DNA from: Pseudogemmatithrix spongiicola
GTDB lineage: Bacteria > Gemmatimonadota > Gemmatimonadetes > Gemmatimonadales > Gemmatimonadaceae
NCBI RefSeq assembly: GCF_030623445.1
Contig: NZ_CP130613.1
Location: forward strand, 2,666,001 to 2,730,000
Length of the DNA: 64,000 bases
Reading direction: 5' to 3'
Both the position numbers and the translations under genes were made by a program. Shown piece by piece: positions 17,758 through 25,287 of the stretch. Position 1 is the stretch's first letter. Each line of letters starts with the position of its first letter. The notes below the pieces were generated by a model, which worked only from the letters and a program-made list of their open reading frames with translations, was not told where the DNA came from and made no database searches.

Positions 17758-17955
17758 AAAACGGCGACCGCCCCACATGCGCGATGGCAGGTGGGGCGGT
17801 CTCGCGCCGACGCGATGCGTCAGCGGGGCAGCAGCGGCAGACTATCCGCCGTGAGGCGTCACAGACATGCGCGCCCAGCCCGAACGAGACCGCGCAGGGA
17901 TGCGCAAGTCAGACACTCGGGTCTTGTGCGTGAGCGGGGCGGCGAGAAGCTGCAT
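17758..17955 (-). ncRNA. Candidate small RNA (or structured 5' leader), about 198 nt
   Basis: On the minus strand a promoter (TTGACT-16-TAGGTT at 17989-17962) is followed by about 190 bases without a convincing reading frame, then a strong hairpin and TTTT. Inside are two near-identical blocks, GCCCCGCTCACGCA and GCCCCGCTGACGCA. The layout fits an independent small RNA. It could also be an attenuated leader of the two genes that follow (17739-17291). No known RNA family could be recognised by eye. Confidence 0.4.
17766..17801 (-). terminator. Intrinsic terminator on the minus strand
   Basis: A perfect 11-base stem, GACCGCCCCAC with GTGGGGCGGTC, and a 14-base loop, followed on the minus strand by GCCG and TTTT (17761-17758). 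It ends the candidate small RNA and lies upstream of the 17739 start. Confidence 0.7.
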
Positions 17956-17961
17956 ACCGGG

Positions 17962-17989
17962 AACCTAGACCTTTTGTGGGGGAAGTCAA
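17962..17989 (-). promoter_or_regulatory. Sigma70-like promoter facing left
   Basis: TTGACT (17989-17984), 16-base spacer, TAGGTT (17967-17962) on the minus strand. The -10 matches the one in front of tRNA-Gln in this window. Confidence 0.5.
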
Positions 17990-18010
17990 CGCATCGCGCA
18001 CCCTGACGCG

Positions 18011-19756
18011 ATGACCCAGGGAGTTGCATTTTCCGGAATGGTCCAGACTCCGACACGCCCTCCCCAGCAGTCGCGCGAGCCCTACGACGTCGTCATCGTC
18101 GGCTCCGGCGCCGGCGGCGGCATGGCCGCCTACGAACTCACCAAGGCCGGCGCGCGCGTCGCGCTCCTCGAAGCCGGCGGCCACTGGGACAACACGAGCA
18201 GCCAGTACTCGGCCATGCTCAAGATGCCCTATGATTCGCCCCGCCGCGGGGCCTCCACCCCGGACCGCCCCTTCGGTGAGTGGGACGCGAACATCGGTGG
18301 CTGGCAGATCCCCGGCGAGCCGTACACCAAAGCCGAAGGCACCAAGTTCGACTGGTGGCGTGCCCGCATGCTCGGCGGCCGCACGAATCACTGGGGCCGC
18401 ATCTCGCTGCGCTTCGGGCCCGATGACTTCCGCCGCAAGTCGCTCGACGGCATGGGCGACGACTGGCCCATCACGTACGATGACCTCAAGCCCTGGTACG
18501 ACGAGGTGGATCGCCTGATCGGCATCTTCGGTTCGGTCGAGGGCCTGCCGAACGAACCCGACGGCATCTTCCACGCGCCGCCGGCCCCGCGTTACTACGA
18601 GCGCCGCGTCAAGGAAGCCTGCGACCGGATGCAGATCACTTGCATCCCCGCGCGACTCTCGATCATCACCAAGCCGCACAACGGACGCGCGCCCTGCCAC
18701 TACTGCGGCCAGTGCAACCGCGGCTGCATGACGAACTCGAACTTCAGTTCGCCCAACGTGCTGATCTTCCCCGCCCTGCGTACCGGGCGGCTCACGCTGG
18801 TCACCAACGCGATGGCCCGCGAGGTCAGCACCGGCGAGGACGGCCGCGCGACGGGCGTGCACTACATCGACAAGACTACGGGCGAAGACAAGCACATCCG
18901 AGGCAAGATCGTCGTGCTCGCGGCCAGCGCGCTCGAGACCTCGCGCATCCTGATGAACTCCAAGTCCTCGCGGCATCCGCAGGGCTTGGCCAACGCCAGC
19001 GGCGTGCTCGGCAAGTACATCACCGACACCACGGGCACGGACGTCGCCGGCTTCATCCCCTCGCTGGTGGATGTGCCGCGCCACAACGCCGACGGCGTGG
19101 GCGGCAATCACATCATGATGCCGTGGTGGCTCGACAACAAGAAGTTGGATTTCCCCCGCGGCTATCACATCGAAGTCTGGGGCGGGCTGGGCATGCCGAC
19201 CTACGGCTTCATGGGTGGCATCGAGCGCTATCCGGAGGGCGGCGGCTACGGCACCGACCTCAAGCAGCAGTACCGCAAGTACTGGGGCGCGACGGTCGGC
19301 TTCTCCGGCCGCGGCGAGATGATCCCCAACGACAAGTCGTTCTGCGAGCTGGATCCCACGGTCACCGACAAGTGGGGCATCCCGGTGCTGCGTTTCCACT
19401 GGGAGTGGCGCGACACCGAGTACCTCCAGGTGAAGCACATGCAGGAGACGTTCCGCGCAATCATCGCCGAGATGGGCGGCGAAGTGTGGAGCAACATGCC
19501 GACGCGCGAACAGGGCTACGGCATCGCCAACGGCGGCGCGATCATCCACGAACTCGGCGGCGCGCGCATGGGCGCCTCCGAGCGCGACTCGGCGCTCAAC
19601 AGCAACTGCCAGGCCTGGGACTGCGAGAACCTGTTCGTCGCCGATGGCGCGCCATTCGTGAGCCAGGCGGACAAGAATCCCACGTGGACCATCATGGCGC
19701 TGTCGATGCGGACCAGCGCCTACATCACGCAGCAGCGCCGTGCGGGGAGACTCTGA
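18011..19756 (+). CDS. GMC family FAD-dependent oxidoreductase
   Basis: 581 residues. The FAD-binding Rossmann motif VVIVGSGAGGG lies at about 27-37. A cysteine cluster HYCGQCNRGC sits mid-protein. The C-terminal GMC block has the catalytic H513 in IIHELGGARMG and N556 in KNPTWTIMA. It is related to the large subunit of membrane-bound gluconate/sugar dehydrogenases, oxidising a hydroxyl of a sugar or alcohol and passing electrons to a cytochrome or another acceptor. The next gene encodes the matching small subunit, one base after the stop. No twin-arginine leader is present here, but the partner subunit has one and could carry both. Start ATG 18011; ATG 18038 is possible. Confidence 0.9.
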   Translation: MTQGVAFSGMVQTPTRPPQQSREPYDVVIVGSGAGGGMAAYELTKAGARVALLEAGGHWDNTSSQYSAMLKMPYDSPRRGASTPDRPFGEWDANIGGWQIPGEPYTKAEGTKFDWWRARMLGGRTNHWGRISLRFGPDDFRRKSLDGMGDDWPITYDDLKPWYDEVDRLIGIFGSVEGLPNEPDGIFHAPPAPRYYERRVKEACDRMQITCIPARLSIITKPHNGRAPCHYCGQCNRGCMTNSNFSSPNVLIFPALRTGRLTLVTNAMAREVSTGEDGRATGVHYIDKTTGEDKHIRGKIVVLAASALETSRILMNSKSSRHPQGLANASGVLGKYITDTTGTDVAGFIPSLVDVPRHNADGVGGNHIMMPWWLDNKKLDFPRGYHIEVWGGLGMPTYGFMGGIERYPEGGGYGTDLKQQYRKYWGATVGFSGRGEMIPNDKSFCELDPTVTDKWGIPVLRFHWEWRDTEYLQVKHMQETFRAIIAEMGGEVWSNMPTREQGYGIANGGAIIHELGGARMGASERDSALNSNCQAWDCENLFVADGAPFVSQADKNPTWTIMALSMRTSAYITQQRRAGRL

Positions 19757-19757
19757 G

Positions 19758-20381
19758 ATGAGCGAGATGAACCGTCGCGACATGCTCGCGTCCATCGCGG
19801 CCGGAGCGGCTGCGCTGTCGATCCCCCGCGAAGGCCTCGAAGCCGCCGCCGCGCACGCGCACGAGGCCGTGGCCGCCGAGGAGCAGGCGCAGCAGCAGGG
19901 GCAGCAGCCAGCGGCGTACGTGCCGAAGCAGTTCACCGCGGACGAGTACCGCCTCGTGCGCCTGCTCGTGGACTACGTGATTCCCCGCGACGCGCGCTCG
20001 GGCTCGGCCACGCAGGCCGGCGTGCCACAGTTCATGGATTTCATCCTGGGCGAGTATCCCGGGAACCGCACGTGGATGAAGGACGGCATCGCGTGGGTGA
20101 ACGCCGAGTGCCGTCGGCGCTTCGGGCAGGGATTCATCTCCTGCAACGATGCGCAGCGGCGAGAGCTGCTCGACGCGATCGCCTATCCGCGACGGGCGCG
20201 GGAGCAGGATCGGCCGGTGGTGGAGTTCTTCAATCGCTTCCGCAACCTCACGTCGAGCGGGTTCTGGACGAGCCGCATGGGCATTGCGGACCTCGGGTAT
20301 ATCGGCAACCGACCGGTGATGGAATGGGTGGGCACACCGCCGAACGTGCTCGCGTGGCTCGAGCGGAGCAAGCCGTCGTGA
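19758..20381 (+). CDS. Gluconate 2-dehydrogenase subunit 3-like protein (Tat leader)
   Basis: 207 residues. The N-terminus (MNRRDMLASIAAGAAALSIP) is a twin-arginine-like leader. A Gln/Ala-rich linker follows, then the subunit 3 domain with FTADEYRLVRLLVDYVIPRD and a C-terminal FWTSRMGIADLGYIGN and W-rich end. This family is the small partner of GMC dehydrogenases, helping export and assembly. The gene starts one base after the GMC stop, and its stop overlaps the next gene's GTG. Confidence 0.88.
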   Translation: MSEMNRRDMLASIAAGAAALSIPREGLEAAAAHAHEAVAAEEQAQQQGQQPAAYVPKQFTADEYRLVRLLVDYVIPRDARSGSATQAGVPQFMDFILGEYPGNRTWMKDGIAWVNAECRRRFGQGFISCNDAQRRELLDAIAYPRRAREQDRPVVEFFNRFRNLTSSGFWTSRMGIADLGYIGNRPVMEWVGTPPNVLAWLERSKPS

Positions 20382-21787
20382 GCTTGCGGCACGTCTGCGG
20401 CACCGTCCTCCTGGGTGCGGTGCTCGTCGCCCCAAGTCACCTGCCGAGCCAATCGCCGCCGATGGCGCCGTCGGCCGCGCTCGCCCGCGAACTCCTCGCC
20501 GAGATGGTCGCCGCACGTACGCTTGACACCGGCAACACCACGCCGCTCGCCGAGTCCCTCGCCCGCCGCTTCCGCAGCGCCGGCTTCCCCACGGCCGACG
20601 TCATGGTCGTCGGCGCCGGCCCCAGCAACCGCAACTTGGTCGTCCGCTTCCGCGGCCGCGACAGCACCCGCGCCCCCATCCTCTTCCTCGCGCACCTCGA
20701 CGTCGTCGACGCCGAGCCGCAGCGCTGGCGCACCGACCCGTGGACGCTCACCGAGCGCGACGGCATGCTCTGGGGCCGCGGCGTCCTCGACGACAAGGGC
20801 CCGGCGGCGACCATTGCCGCCGCCTTCCTCGAGGCGAAGGCCGCAGGCTTCACACCGCAGCGCGACCTCGTCATGGCCCTCACCGCCGGCGAGGAGAGCG
20901 GCGTCGACAACGGCGTGCAATGGCTGGTCGCGAATCGCCCGGACCTCGTGCGCGCCGAGTACGTGGTGAACGCCGACGGCGGGGGCGGCGAGATGGAGAA
21001 CGGTCGCCGCATCGCCTTCAACGTGCAGGCGGCGGAAAAGGTCTACCTCGACCTGACGCTCACGGTGAAGGGGCCCGGCGGCCACTCGTCGATGCCCGAC
21101 GGCCCGAATCCGATCGAACGCCTCAGCAACGGCATCGCGCGCCTCGCGCGGCACGAGTTCCCGGTGAACATCACGCCGGTCGTGCGCAGCTACCTCGCGC
21201 AGCGCGCCCCGATGACGCCCGGCGAGCTGGGGCGGGCAATGGCTGCCCTCGGACGCAATCCGCAGGACTTCACGGCGGCGCGCACGCTCAGCGCCACGGC
21301 CACGACCAACGCCCTGATCCGCACGACCTGCATCACGACGCTCATGAGTGGCGGGACCGCACCGAACGCCATCCCCGCGACGGCAACCGCGAACGTGAAC
21401 TGCCGCGTCATTCCCGGAGAGCGTCAGGAACACATCGTCGAGGCCATCCGCCAAGCCATCGCCGATCCGACCGTCGAGATCGCCGTGCGCGAACCGATGA
21501 AGCCCAGCGAGCCGAGCCTCATGGGTCCGGAACTCCGCGCCGTGCTCGAGAGCACCATCACCGACCTCTACGGCCGCCTGCCCGTCATCACCTACATGGA
21601 GATGGGCGCTACCGACGGACTCTATTTGCGCTACGCGGGCATCCCGGTATTCGGGATCATCGGGCTCTTCGCGCCCAACGACATTCTCGCCTCACTGCAC
21701 GGCAATGACGAACGCGTACCCGTTGAGGCTTACGCGCGGTCCGCAGAGTTCATGCGGCGTTTGGTGCGGGCCCTCGGCACGCGCTGA
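20378..21787 (+). CDS. Secreted M20 family metallopeptidase
   Basis: 469 residues from a GTG overlapping the previous stop (GTGA). A signal peptide covers about the first 25 residues. The dinuclear zinc site of the M20 family is clear: H106 and D108 in AHLDVV, bridging D138 in GRGVLDDKG, E172 and E173 in TAGEESG. The dimerisation domain contains GGHSSMPDGPNP. It should act as a carboxypeptidase or dipeptidase in the periplasm. The last 58 bases overlap the end of the Rrf2 gene on the other strand. Confidence 0.9.
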   Translation: MSLRHVCGTVLLGAVLVAPSHLPSQSPPMAPSAALARELLAEMVAARTLDTGNTTPLAESLARRFRSAGFPTADVMVVGAGPSNRNLVVRFRGRDSTRAPILFLAHLDVVDAEPQRWRTDPWTLTERDGMLWGRGVLDDKGPAATIAAAFLEAKAAGFTPQRDLVMALTAGEESGVDNGVQWLVANRPDLVRAEYVVNADGGGGEMENGRRIAFNVQAAEKVYLDLTLTVKGPGGHSSMPDGPNPIERLSNGIARLARHEFPVNITPVVRSYLAQRAPMTPGELGRAMAALGRNPQDFTAARTLSATATTNALIRTTCITTLMSGGTAPNAIPATATANVNCRVIPGERQEHIVEAIRQAIADPTVEIAVREPMKPSEPSLMGPELRAVLESTITDLYGRLPVITYMEMGATDGLYLRYAGIPVFGIIGLFAPNDILASLHGNDERVPVEAYARSAEFMRRLVRALGTR

Positions 21788-22215
21788 CCGCGCGAGCCCG
21801 TGCGCGGCCGCGGCACCTCACGGCCCGCCATCCGCGCGACGGTCGTCTCGTGCAAGAAGGCGAGCACGCGATCCGCGATGGGCTTCCAGGCCTCATGCGC
21901 TTCGCAGGCGGCCGCGGCGTTGCAGCGCCCGCCGCCGAGCAAGCAGCCTCGGTACCGGGCAGGCGGATCGAACGGCTTCACGACTTCCGCGAGCGTGAGT
22001 GCGTCGGCGGCCCGGCCGAGCCGGAACCCGCCGCCTCGCCCGCGACGCGACTCGAGCACGCCGGCTGCCGCAAGCTGGTGCAGGAGCTTCGAGAGGTAGT
22101 TGGCCGGCACGTCCACGTCGGTTGCGAGGTCGTTGGCCTGTGCCCAGACGCCGGGCTCCAGCTTGGCGAGCCGCACGGCGACGCGCACCGCGTACTCGGC
22201 GCTTTGGTTCAGCAT
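21730..22215 (-). CDS. Rrf2 family regulator with three cysteines (NsrR/IscR-like)
   Basis: 161 residues. MLNQSAEYAVRVAVRLAKL begins the winged helix, followed by PANYLSKLLHQLAAAGVLESRRGRGGGF, the DNA-reading part. C91, C98 and C104 (C-x6-C-x5-C) match the place where IscR/NsrR bind a [2Fe-2S] or [4Fe-4S] cluster. A long basic tail of ~35 residues follows. Such regulators sense NO or cluster status. It is the third gene of the minus-strand operon that starts with the cytochrome b fusion, so it probably controls that operon and the divergent heme-copper operon. That target is an inference. It could instead be an IscR-like Fe-S regulator. Confidence 0.88.
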   Translation of the reverse strand: MLNQSAEYAVRVAVRLAKLEPGVWAQANDLATDVDVPANYLSKLLHQLAAAGVLESRRGRGGGFRLGRAADALTLAEVVKPFDPPARYRGCLLGGGRCNAAAACEAHEAWKPIADRVLAFLHETTVARMAGREVPRPRTGSRGQRVPRARTKRRMNSADRA

Positions 22216-22264
22216 CGGTCTCCCCCGTGCTGCGCGAGGAAGGCGCGGCTCGATGCGTCGTCGG

Positions 22265-22801
22265 TCACGGGGTGCGGAGCTGGAGCCGACCGTCGACGAG
22301 TGCGACGAGTGCGACAGCGGAAGCGGAGAGCGTCACGGTAGTGTCAAGCGTCAGGTCGCGCGGCACGGCGCCGCGCCGGACATTGCTTGAATCCATCGGG
22401 GCCTCCGCCGGTTCCACACGGGCGAACCGAATCACGACGCGTCGCTGACCGGGGGAGACGGGGAACTCATCGAGCACGAAGATCGCACGGTCATTGCGCA
22501 GCCCACCGCCCCGGAGCACACGGTCTTCGTGGGATGCACCGTCCACCGCCAGCGACAGCCGGTAGGTGGCCGACGCGCCGCTGCACTCGCGCGCTTGCCG
22601 CATGTGGGCGGGCCGAGTGGCGAGTTCCTCGGGCGTGAGGTCGCGGCATTGCTCGATGCGTTCCGGACGCGCCACCCACGAGAGGCGCACGACGGCCGCG
22701 TCGGCCCCATGCCAGCGCACGTCGGCGGCTGAGCTCTTCGCCAGGAGCCAGCCAAAGCCGACGGTCACGACGAGCGCCACGATGCGACGACGCCAGGTCA
22801 T
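22265..22801 (-). CDS. Membrane-anchored periplasmic protein of the heme-copper locus, unknown
   Basis: 178 residues. A single N-terminal membrane segment (RRRIVALVVTVGFGWLLA) is followed by a periplasmic beta-rich domain with two cysteines (EQCRDLTPEE and ARECSGASA) and LAVDGASHEDRVLRGGG. No family is recognised. It overlaps the cytochrome b fusion gene by four bases (ATGA at 22801-22798) and precedes the Rrf2 gene by 49 bases. The tight coupling suggests it serves the same respiratory protein, perhaps as a periplasmic subunit or assembly factor. Confidence 0.65.
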   Translation of the reverse strand: MTWRRRIVALVVTVGFGWLLAKSSAADVRWHGADAAVVRLSWVARPERIEQCRDLTPEELATRPAHMRQARECSGASATYRLSLAVDGASHEDRVLRGGGLRNDRAIFVLDEFPVSPGQRRVVIRFARVEPAEAPMDSSNVRRGAVPRDLTLDTTVTLSASAVALVALVDGRLQLRTP

Positions 22802-24369
22802 GCCTCGACCTCGGCCGGCAATGGCTCGCACAGCAAGCGAATATCCACGTCCTCCTCCACCTCAGGGCCATCGAGCGCCGTCACGGCGGCCACAAACGCG
22901 CGATACTCGGCGAGCGTCGCATCCGAGAGGCCGGCGGGTGCCGTCGTGAGGCAGACGCGCCGACGATCCACACGGGCCTGCAACTCGGCTTCCCGGTCGT
23001 GGAACATCCGCAAGTCGGTCCACTTGGGACCCTCGCGCGCCGCGCAATCACGCGGTGGGCAGCCGGCGACGAACACCCCGGCCGCGCCCTGCCGGAGCAA
23101 CAGCTCGATCACCGAGGTGTGCAGGGTGCCGATGCACGGCACCTCGTGCAGCGTCGCACCGGCGTGTCGCAGGTGCGCGCGCAGCGCCATGTCGGTCTGT
23201 CCGCAGTACACCGCAACGATCCGGGGACCGTTGCCGAGCGCACGGAGCTGTGGTAGCAGCGCGCTGCGAACGTCCACCAGTTGGTGCCGACCCGTGCGTC
23301 CTTCGGGGCCCACACCCATGGGCGCGCAGGACGCCGCGCAGATGCCACAACTGACGCAGAGGGCGGGATCCACCAGCGCGACGAGGGTCGGCCGGTTGTC
23401 CGTGCGCGGCACCATCGTGATCGCGCCCCACGGGCAATCCTGTGTGCACTGGTCACAGCCCGTGCAGAGGCGCGGATCCACCACGCTCGGCGCGAACGAA
23501 CCCTCGCGTGGGCGGCGCGTGAGCCACGGGACGGATACCGCGACCGCGAGCAGCAGTACCGTTGCGCCCCAGACGAGCAACGGGGGTCGCGACTCGGCGA
23601 GTGGGATCCACCACGCCGTGCTGAAGTTGAGCGGCGTGGTGGCGGGCACACGCAGCGCATCGGCCGCGGGCCCAAGCGGCGCGGGCATGGCGACTGCCAG
23701 CGCAATGAGTCCGAGCGCGAGGCCCCAACGCAGCGCGCGGGGCGGTGCGAGCATCGGGCGCGCGACCTTCGAGACATGCAGCCACAGACCGATGCCCATG
23801 CCCAGCGGCAGGCCGATGTGAACGAACAGATTGAGGAAGAAGAACGCCGACGGCATCGCACGGTCGCCGGCGAAGATGCGGCTCACGGGCTCGGAGAGCA
23901 CCGGCAGCACATCGAAGAGCCGCGCACCCGCCAGCGCCACGCGCTGTCCGAAGGAATCCCACGCCATCACGAAGCCCGTCCACGCGCAGGCGAGCCCGAT
24001 GCCGACCAGCGCGACGCCGGAGATCCACGCGCGGGCCCGCGGGCCCCAGCTGCGCGCTTGGCCAAACACGCGCAGCCCGTGAATGACCGCGGCCACGAGG
24101 AAGAGATCGGTGGCGTAGCGATGCACGCTGCGCATCCAACTGCCGAGCCACGGGTCGGCAGCGATGCGCTGCACGGAGGCCGCGGGCGCACCGACGCGAT
24201 AGAACAGGATGAGATAGAGTCCCGTGACCGTGAGCACCGCGAGCAGGTATGCGGCGATCGTGCCGCTCTGGTGCAGCGGATTGAGTCGCCAGACGGCGAC
24301 GCGGTGCATGGCGGCGTCGGCAACGCGCAGGCTTCGGCGCGTGGCGCGTTCGAGGTGTCGGAGAATCAC
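22798..24369 (-). CDS. Cytochrome b - 2x[4Fe-4S] ferredoxin - MvhD-like fusion protein
   Basis: 523 residues. Residues ~30-280 are a cytochrome b N-terminal domain. Four heme-ligating histidines are present as H83/H97 and H184/H198, each pair spaced H-x13-H as in bc1 cytochrome b. The C-terminal cytochrome b part with the PEWY quinol loop is absent. Two [4Fe-4S] motifs follow: C302, C305, C308, C312 and C338, C341, C344, C348. Residues ~380-475 resemble MvhD/FlpD, the [2Fe-2S] subunit linking hydrogenase to heterodisulfide reductase, with C389, C412, C437 and C442. The protein should pass electrons between membrane quinone or hemes and cytoplasmic iron-sulfur or thiol partners. GTG 24369 is used; ATG 24309 is an alternative. 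It is divergent from the heme-copper operon. Confidence 0.88.
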   Translation of the reverse strand: MILRHLERATRRSLRVADAAMHRVAVWRLNPLHQSGTIAAYLLAVLTVTGLYLILFYRVGAPAASVQRIAADPWLGSWMRSVHRYATDLFLVAAVIHGLRVFGQARSWGPRARAWISGVALVGIGLACAWTGFVMAWDSFGQRVALAGARLFDVLPVLSEPVSRIFAGDRAMPSAFFFLNLFVHIGLPLGMGIGLWLHVSKVARPMLAPPRALRWGLALGLIALAVAMPAPLGPAADALRVPATTPLNFSTAWWIPLAESRPPLLVWGATVLLLAVAVSVPWLTRRPREGSFAPSVVDPRLCTGCDQCTQDCPWGAITMVPRTDNRPTLVALVDPALCVSCGICAASCAPMGVGPEGRTGRHQLVDVRSALLPQLRALGNGPRIVAVYCGQTDMALRAHLRHAGATLHEVPCIGTLHTSVIELLLRQGAAGVFVAGCPPRDCAAREGPKWTDLRMFHDREAELQARVDRRRVCLTTAPAGLSDATLAEYRAFVAAVTALDGPEVEEDVDIRLLCEPLPAEVEA

Positions 24370-24413
24370 GGGCAGCGCCCCGGGGACTTCCCCGACAGCC
24401 CGCGAAACCGCAT

Positions 24414-24442
24414 TTGCGCCGAATCTCTCATAGGCGTATGAT
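24414..24442 (+). promoter_or_regulatory. Near-consensus sigma70 promoter of the heme-copper operon
   Basis: TTGCGC (24414-24419), a 17-base spacer, TATGAT (24437-24442). The first gene starts 56 bases downstream with GGAGG in place. It is the clearest -35/-10 pair in this section. Confidence 0.65.
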
Positions 24443-24443
24443 A
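24426..24443. promoter_or_regulatory. Dyad operator candidate over the -10 box
   Basis: TCTCATA-GGCG-TATGATA: the arms match at six of seven positions around a four-base spacer, and the inner TCATA/TATGA is perfect. The right arm includes the whole -10 box of the promoter for the heme-copper operon. A repressor bound here would block the promoter. The candidate binder is the Rrf2 protein at 21730-22215; an FNR/CRP-type regulator with an N4-spaced site is also possible. Confidence 0.5.
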
Positions 24444-24497
24444 TTTGCGATTCCGGCGCCCGTCCAGCCGGATGCCCCCCCCAATGGAGGACTGCGC

Positions 24498-24665
24498 ATG
24501 GATCCCACTCGGGACGAACAGGGCGACGAGCCCGTGCCGCGGCTGCAGCGGCTCTTCGACAACATGTGGTTGCTGCTGATCGTCGGTATGGTCGTGATGC
24601 TGGTCGTGTACACCGGCTGGGGGATGTTCGAGATCCTCACGATGCCGGAAGCCACCCTTCCCTGA
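24498..24665 (+). CDS. Small single-helix subunit of the heme-copper enzyme
   Basis: 55 residues: an acidic N-terminus (MDPTRDEQGDEP), then one membrane helix (WLLLIVGMVVMLVVYTGW). GGAGG lies seven bases before the ATG. Its place 16 bases before subunit II and its form match the small IIa/CcoQ-type helix subunits of oxidases. It probably completes the subunit II membrane part or stabilises subunit I. An upstream in-frame start at 24414 would sit inside the promoter and is rejected. Confidence 0.72.
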   Translation: MDPTRDEQGDEPVPRLQRLFDNMWLLLIVGMVVMLVVYTGWGMFEILTMPEATLP

Positions 24666-24681
24666 GCCGAGCCCCCCCACA

Positions 24682-25287
24682 ATGCTCACCAAAGTGCACA
24701 CGGGACTCGATCCCGTCCCCGGCGTGTGGTGGAAGCCGGCCCACAAGTCCGAGAAGATCTGGGTCGGCATCGCCTTCGTGTGGTGCATGATCCTCTTCGC
24801 GATGATGCCGCTCTGGCACTGGAAGGGCGGCCAGAACCCGTCGGGCATCCGTCGCAAGGTCGATCCGCAGGCGTTCTACGCGCGCACCGTCGCCTTCGCC
24901 GCGCAGCACCAGATCGGCGATGACCGCGGCGTGCCGATCGTCGCGCCGCCGCCGGGCTCCGACATCTACCTCACGGCGATGGCCTACCAGTGGTATCCGA
25001 TCCTGCAGCTGGAGAAGGACAAGGAGTACACGCTGCACCTCTCCGCGCTGGACGTGAACCACGGCTTCAGCCTGTATCCGCTCAACGTGAACTTCCAGGT
25101 GATTCCGGGCTACGATTACGGCCTGCGCGTGACGCCGACGGCGAGCGGTGACTTCCGCATCATCTGCAACGAGTTCTGCGGCATCGGGCACCACACGATG
25201 GTGGGCCGGATGATCGTCGTGGACGAACAGGGCGCCGTCGTCGCCGACAACGAGTCGGCGAGCGTGCACGGGGAGGACCGGAAATGA
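24682..25287 (+). CDS. Heme-copper oxidoreductase subunit II (CuA)
   Basis: 201 residues. One membrane helix at ~26-46, then a periplasmic cupredoxin. The dinuclear CuA ligands are complete: H127 in DVNHGFS and C162, E164, C166, H170, M173 in CNEFCGIGHHTM. It therefore takes electrons from cytochrome c or a small copper protein and hands them to subunit I. The single helix and short length resemble ba3-type subunit II. The stop overlaps the subunit I start by four bases. Confidence 0.93.
   Translation: MLTKVHTGLDPVPGVWWKPAHKSEKIWVGIAFVWCMILFAMMPLWHWKGGQNPSGIRRKVDPQAFYARTVAFAAQHQIGDDRGVPIVAPPPGSDIYLTAMAYQWYPILQLEKDKEYTLHLSALDVNHGFSLYPLNVNFQVIPGYDYGLRVTPTASGDFRIICNEFCGIGHHTMVGRMIVVDEQGAVVADNESASVHGEDRK

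Noticed and set aside
17758-17955. Naming the candidate small RNA as 6S RNA or SRP RNA
   Set aside because: Neither the 6S central bubble nor the SRP core motif could be recognised by eye; only the general layout fits.
22798-24369. Complete bc1/b6f cytochrome b
   Set aside because: Only the first, heme-binding half is present; the quinol-site PEWY loop and last helices are missing and ferredoxin motifs follow instead.
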